Both the position numbers and the translations under genes were made by a program. Positions 5,469-7,165 of a stretch of 7,165 nt of DNA are shown here, piece by piece. Positions within the stretch are counted from its first letter, which is position 1; each line of letters opens with the position of its first letter. The DNA is from Rhodospirillaceae bacterium (GTDB lineage Bacteria; Pseudomonadota; Alphaproteobacteria; UBA8366; GCA-2717185), in the NCBI GenBank assembly GCA_018660965.1, contig JABJJH010000210.1:1-7165 (forward strand), written 5' to 3'. The notes beneath the pieces were generated by a model, which was not told the origin of the DNA, made no database searches, and worked only from the letters and a program-made list of their open reading frames with translations.

Positions 5469-5802
5469 GGGATTCAATTCGGTCGGCCATTTCTTCAAGC
5501 CCCAAAGCCAGTCTATCCGCGACCAGCGCCGACGACACGGGCGTGGAGGACGACATGTCGCCCTTTTGTTCAATTTCGTCGCGAAGCGTCGCTGTTTCGG
5601 TGTAAGCATCGGACAGTTCGTCGGAAATAAGCAGCGCCACCATCAACATCAAGCGGGCGTCGCCGATCTGACCGACGGATTCCGTCAAATCCTCGACTCG
5701 CGTTTTCACGTATTCGGCAAGGCGCCCAAGATGCTCTTCCTGACCCTCTTCACACGCCACTGTATAATTGCGGCCATTGATCGTTAAAAATATTTCCGTC
5801 AT
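5443..5802 (-). CDS. zapA: Cell division protein ZapA
   Basis: ZapA binds FtsZ filaments and promotes their bundling and cross-linking in the Z-ring. The protein has 119 residues. The N-terminal globular domain starts MTEIFLTINGRNYTVACEEG and continues with EEHLGRLAEYVKTRVEDL, the usual ZapA pattern; VGQIGDARLMLMVALLISDEL (about 43-63) enters the long helix. The remainder is a charged coiled coil, TATLRDEIEQK and then EEMADRIESLAERLEG, expected to form the dimer and tetramer stalk. The ATG at 5802-5800 has no clear Shine-Dalgarno sequence, but the gene begins 11 nt after the upstream coiled-coil gene and may be coupled to it. It is immediately followed by 6S RNA, its usual neighbour in proteobacteria. 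Confidence 0.92.
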   Translation of the reverse strand: MTEIFLTINGRNYTVACEEGQEEHLGRLAEYVKTRVEDLTESVGQIGDARLMLMVALLISDELSDAYTETATLRDEIEQKGDMSSSTPVSSALVADRLALGLEEMADRIESLAERLEGA

Positions 5803-5813
5803 TCGATTTTTGA

Positions 5814-6023
5814 CTATTCGTCAACGAGGCGGCGAAGCCGCTCAATCGTATCGTCCAGGCGTTGCGCCACAACGTCGTTCGCGTCACGAAGCGCCTTGTT
5901 TTCCGAAACTGTAGCCTCAAGCGAACCCGGCGAGTTCTGGGTCGGCGCACGATCAGCGGCGGCGGTTTCAAGCCTCGTCAAAGCCGTTTCCAATCGTTTC
6001 TGGGCGTCATCAAGGCGCGACAT
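5814..6023 (-). CDS. Small coiled-coil protein, DUF4164-like
   Basis: The protein has 69 residues, starting MSRLDDAQKRLETALTRLE. It is almost wholly charged heptad-like helix in two parts, about 1-22 and 36-69 (LEATVSENKALRDANDVVAQRLDDTIERLRRLVDE), separated by a proline- and serine-containing break. There is no membrane segment or catalytic motif. Its composition and its place directly before zapA (11 nt apart, same strand) resemble the alphaproteobacterial DUF4164 family, whose function is unknown; a role with ZapA in division is an inference from neighbourhood. The frame could open 12 nt earlier at a TTG (6035-6033), but the ATG at 6023-6021 gives the family-like MSRL start, with GGA 7 nt upstream. 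A good promoter candidate stands 60 nt upstream. Confidence 0.78.
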   Translation of the reverse strand: MSRLDDAQKRLETALTRLETAAADRAPTQNSPGSLEATVSENKALRDANDVVAQRLDDTIERLRRLVDE

Positions 6024-6082
6024 TTTGAAATCCAAACCAGGAAAATATGCAGCAACGGAAGCGAGGTCCGACGCAGCGCCAC

Positions 6083-6111
6083 AAGATACGAGGCGGGTTT
6101 CACCGCGTCAA
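6083..6111 (-). promoter_or_regulatory. Candidate sigma70 promoter of the coiled coil-zapA operon
   Basis: TTGACG (6111-6106), a 17-bp spacer and TATCTT (6088-6083) face the coiled-coil gene. The start point would be near 6076, a leader of about 53 nt. The -35 matches 5 of 6 and the -10 matches 4 of 6, the best consensus promoter in the window. Confidence 0.55.
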
Positions 6112-6155
6112 CACAAGCGCCCGCAGTTTGTCACGGCCTGCAATCTTTCGCCCCT

Positions 6156-6175
6156 TGAATTTCACTGAATTTCAC
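6156..6175. repeat. Tandem 10-bp repeat, TGAATTTCAC twice
   Basis: Two perfect adjacent copies of TGAATTTCAC (6156-6165 and 6166-6175) lie in the divergent spacer, 105 nt before the tkt start and upstream of the minus-strand promoter. The 10-bp period places both copies on nearly the same helix face, as for paired regulator half-sites. No regulator is identified. Confidence 0.6.
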
Positions 6176-6222
6176 GAAAATTCGCCGTAAAACACATTGA
6201 CGCCACCGGTCCGTCTGGGCAT

Positions 6223-6234
6223 GTTCGCGCGAAC
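6223..6234. promoter_or_regulatory. 12-bp palindrome GTTCGCGCGAAC upstream of tkt
   Basis: This perfect palindrome ends 46 nt before the tkt start codon. It begins 20 bp after a TTGACG (6197-6202) that could be a -35 element, though the -10 at the right spacing (CATGTT, 6220-6225) is poor and would overlap the palindrome. The placement suits a repressor or activator operator; the identity of any binding protein is unknown. Confidence 0.35.
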
Positions 6235-6280
6235 CTGTATTAGAGAATCGTTACCCCTTACATCAACGAGAGTCTCCTAG

Positions 6281-7165
6281 ATGCCATCTGCCGATAACAC
6301 GACCGCCGGAGCTGTTAGCCGCGCCAAAATGGCGAATGCGATCCGCGCACTTTCCATGGATGCGGTGCAAGCCGCCAATTCCGGACACCCCGGCATGCCA
6401 ATGGGCATGGCTGATGTCGCCACGGTTCTGTTTACGCGCCACCTTAAATTCGATCCGACCGCCCCCAACTGGGCCGACCGCGACCGGTTCGTCCTGTCCG
6501 CGGGTCATGGATCGATGCTTCTGTATTCATTGCTGTATCTGACCGGGTACGAAGATATCGATATCGATGAAATCAGAAATTTTCGGCAACTTGGCCGACG
6601 CACGGCCGGGCACCCGGAATATGGTCACGCCGCAGGCATTGAAACGACGACGGGCCCGTTGGGCCAGGGTATCGGCAACGCCGTCGGCATGGCGCTGGCG
6701 GAGCGCATGATGGCCGCCCGGCACGGCGATGATCTTGTCGATCACCACACCTATGTCATCGCGGGCGATGGCTGCCTGATGGAAGGCGTAAGCCACGAGG
6801 CCGCCTCTCTCGCGGGGAATTTGAAGCTGAACAAACTGATCGTCTTGTTCGACGACAACAGCATTTGCATCGATGGCCCCACCGACATGACGGTCCGGGA
6901 TGACCAGTGCGCGCGCTTTGCGGCGTATGGTTGGAACACGCTCGCCGTTGATGGACATGACCCGGACGCGGTCGATGCGGCGATCACCGCCGCCAAGATT
7001 GCCGACCGCCCGACCTTGATCGCATGCCGGACGATCATCGGTTACGGCGCTCCCAACAAACAGGGCACTGCGGGCACCCATGGCGCAGCCCTGGGCGACG
7101 CCGAAGTCGCCGCCGCGCGCGAATCGCTCAACTGGCCGCATGCCCCCTTCGAAATTCCCGGCGAC
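6281..7165 (+). CDS. tkt: Transketolase (N-terminal part, cut by window edge)
   Basis: Transketolase is the ThDP-dependent enzyme of the pentose phosphate and Calvin pathways that moves two-carbon ketol units between sugar phosphates. The first 295 codons are present and open to the last base; the family is about 660-700 residues, so the pyrimidine-binding and C-terminal domains are missing. Visible motifs: NSGHPGMPMGMAD (33-45, H36), SAGHGSMLLYSLLYLTGY (73-90, H76), GHPEYGHAAGIETTTGPLGQG (110-130, H111), the ThDP/metal motif GDGCLMEGVSHEA (162-174, D163) ending in DDNSI (N193, I195), and H267 in GTHGAALGD. These match E. coli residues H26, H66, H100, D155, N185, I187 and H261. The ATG at 6281 follows GAGAG (6268-6272) by 8 nt. 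Transcription is divergent from the zapA operon. Downstream genes (often gap and pgk) are not visible. Confidence 0.97.
   Translation, partial: MPSADNTTAGAVSRAKMANAIRALSMDAVQAANSGHPGMPMGMADVATVLFTRHLKFDPTAPNWADRDRFVLSAGHGSMLLYSLLYLTGYEDIDIDEIRNFRQLGRRTAGHPEYGHAAGIETTTGPLGQGIGNAVGMALAERMMAARHGDDLVDHHTYVIAGDGCLMEGVSHEAASLAGNLKLNKLIVLFDDNSICIDGPTDMTVRDDQCARFAAYGWNTLAVDGHDPDAVDAAITAAKIADRPTLIACRTIIGYGAPNKQGTAGTHGAALGDAEVAAARESLNWPHAPFEIPGD

Noticed and set aside
6024..6035. Upstream TTG start adding MDFK to the coiled-coil protein
   Set aside because: The ATG at 6023-6021 is a stronger initiator and gives the family-like MSRL start.
6197..6225. TTGACG-N17-CATGTT as the tkt promoter
   Set aside because: The -35 is good but the -10 matches only 3 of 6 bases, so it is mentioned only as context for the palindrome.
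6527..7141. Open frame of 204 codons on the minus strand
   Set aside because: It is antisense to transketolase, which carries all expected active-site motifs in the plus frame.
1..7165. CRISPR arrays, insertion sequences, tRNA or rRNA genes
   Set aside because: No spaced direct repeats, transposase motifs, terminal inverted repeats, or tRNA and rRNA signatures were found on reading either strand.

Overview
The window comes from the chromosome of an alphaproteobacterium, most likely a Rhodospirillales-like lineage. The evidence is gene content and order: yebC-ruvC-ruvA-ruvB on one side and a zapA / 6S RNA / 5-formyltetrahydrofolate cyclo-ligase / YmdB-type phosphoesterase block on the other, next to a divergent transketolase gene. 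The protein sequences also look alphaproteobacterial, for example the MAGHSKFKNIM start of the YebC protein and the short DUF4164-like coiled-coil gene in front of zapA. I cannot name a genus.

Layout. Positions 1-2237 (minus strand): yebC, ruvC, ruvA and the first 112 codons of ruvB. The three ruv genes are joined by 4-bp stop/start overlaps, so this is one recombination-repair operon behind a YebC-family translation or regulatory factor. Positions 2238-3788: a 371-nt divergent spacer, then two plus-strand genes, a single-domain response regulator and a histidine phosphotransfer (Hpt) protein. They are separated by a visibly AT-rich 91-nt spacer carrying a promoter candidate and a 14-bp palindrome. 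No sensor kinase lies in the window. Positions 3789-6023 (minus strand, read right to left): a DUF4164-like coiled-coil protein, zapA, a 6S RNA gene (ssrS), fau, and a TIGR00282/YmdB-like metallophosphoesterase. Positions 6024-6280: a divergent regulatory spacer with a good minus-strand promoter, a tandem 10-bp repeat and a 12-bp palindrome. Positions 6281-7165 (plus strand): the N-terminal 295 codons of transketolase, running off the window.

How it fits together. Most of the window is housekeeping: Holliday-junction processing (RuvABC), Z-ring assembly (ZapA), one-carbon metabolism (fau), growth-phase control of RNA polymerase (6S RNA) and the pentose phosphate pathway (Tkt). The zapA-ssrS-fau arrangement matches the classical proteobacterial location of 6S RNA, and the DNA between zapA and fau folds into a 6S-like rod. 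The one accessory-looking part is the response-regulator/Hpt pair, which sits on the opposite strand between two housekeeping blocks and looks like an orphan phosphorelay module. I see no mobile element, CRISPR array, tRNA or rRNA. I found no convincing wholly new system; the phosphorelay pair with its unusual tails and the regulatory DNA around 6S RNA and tkt are the parts most worth a second look.
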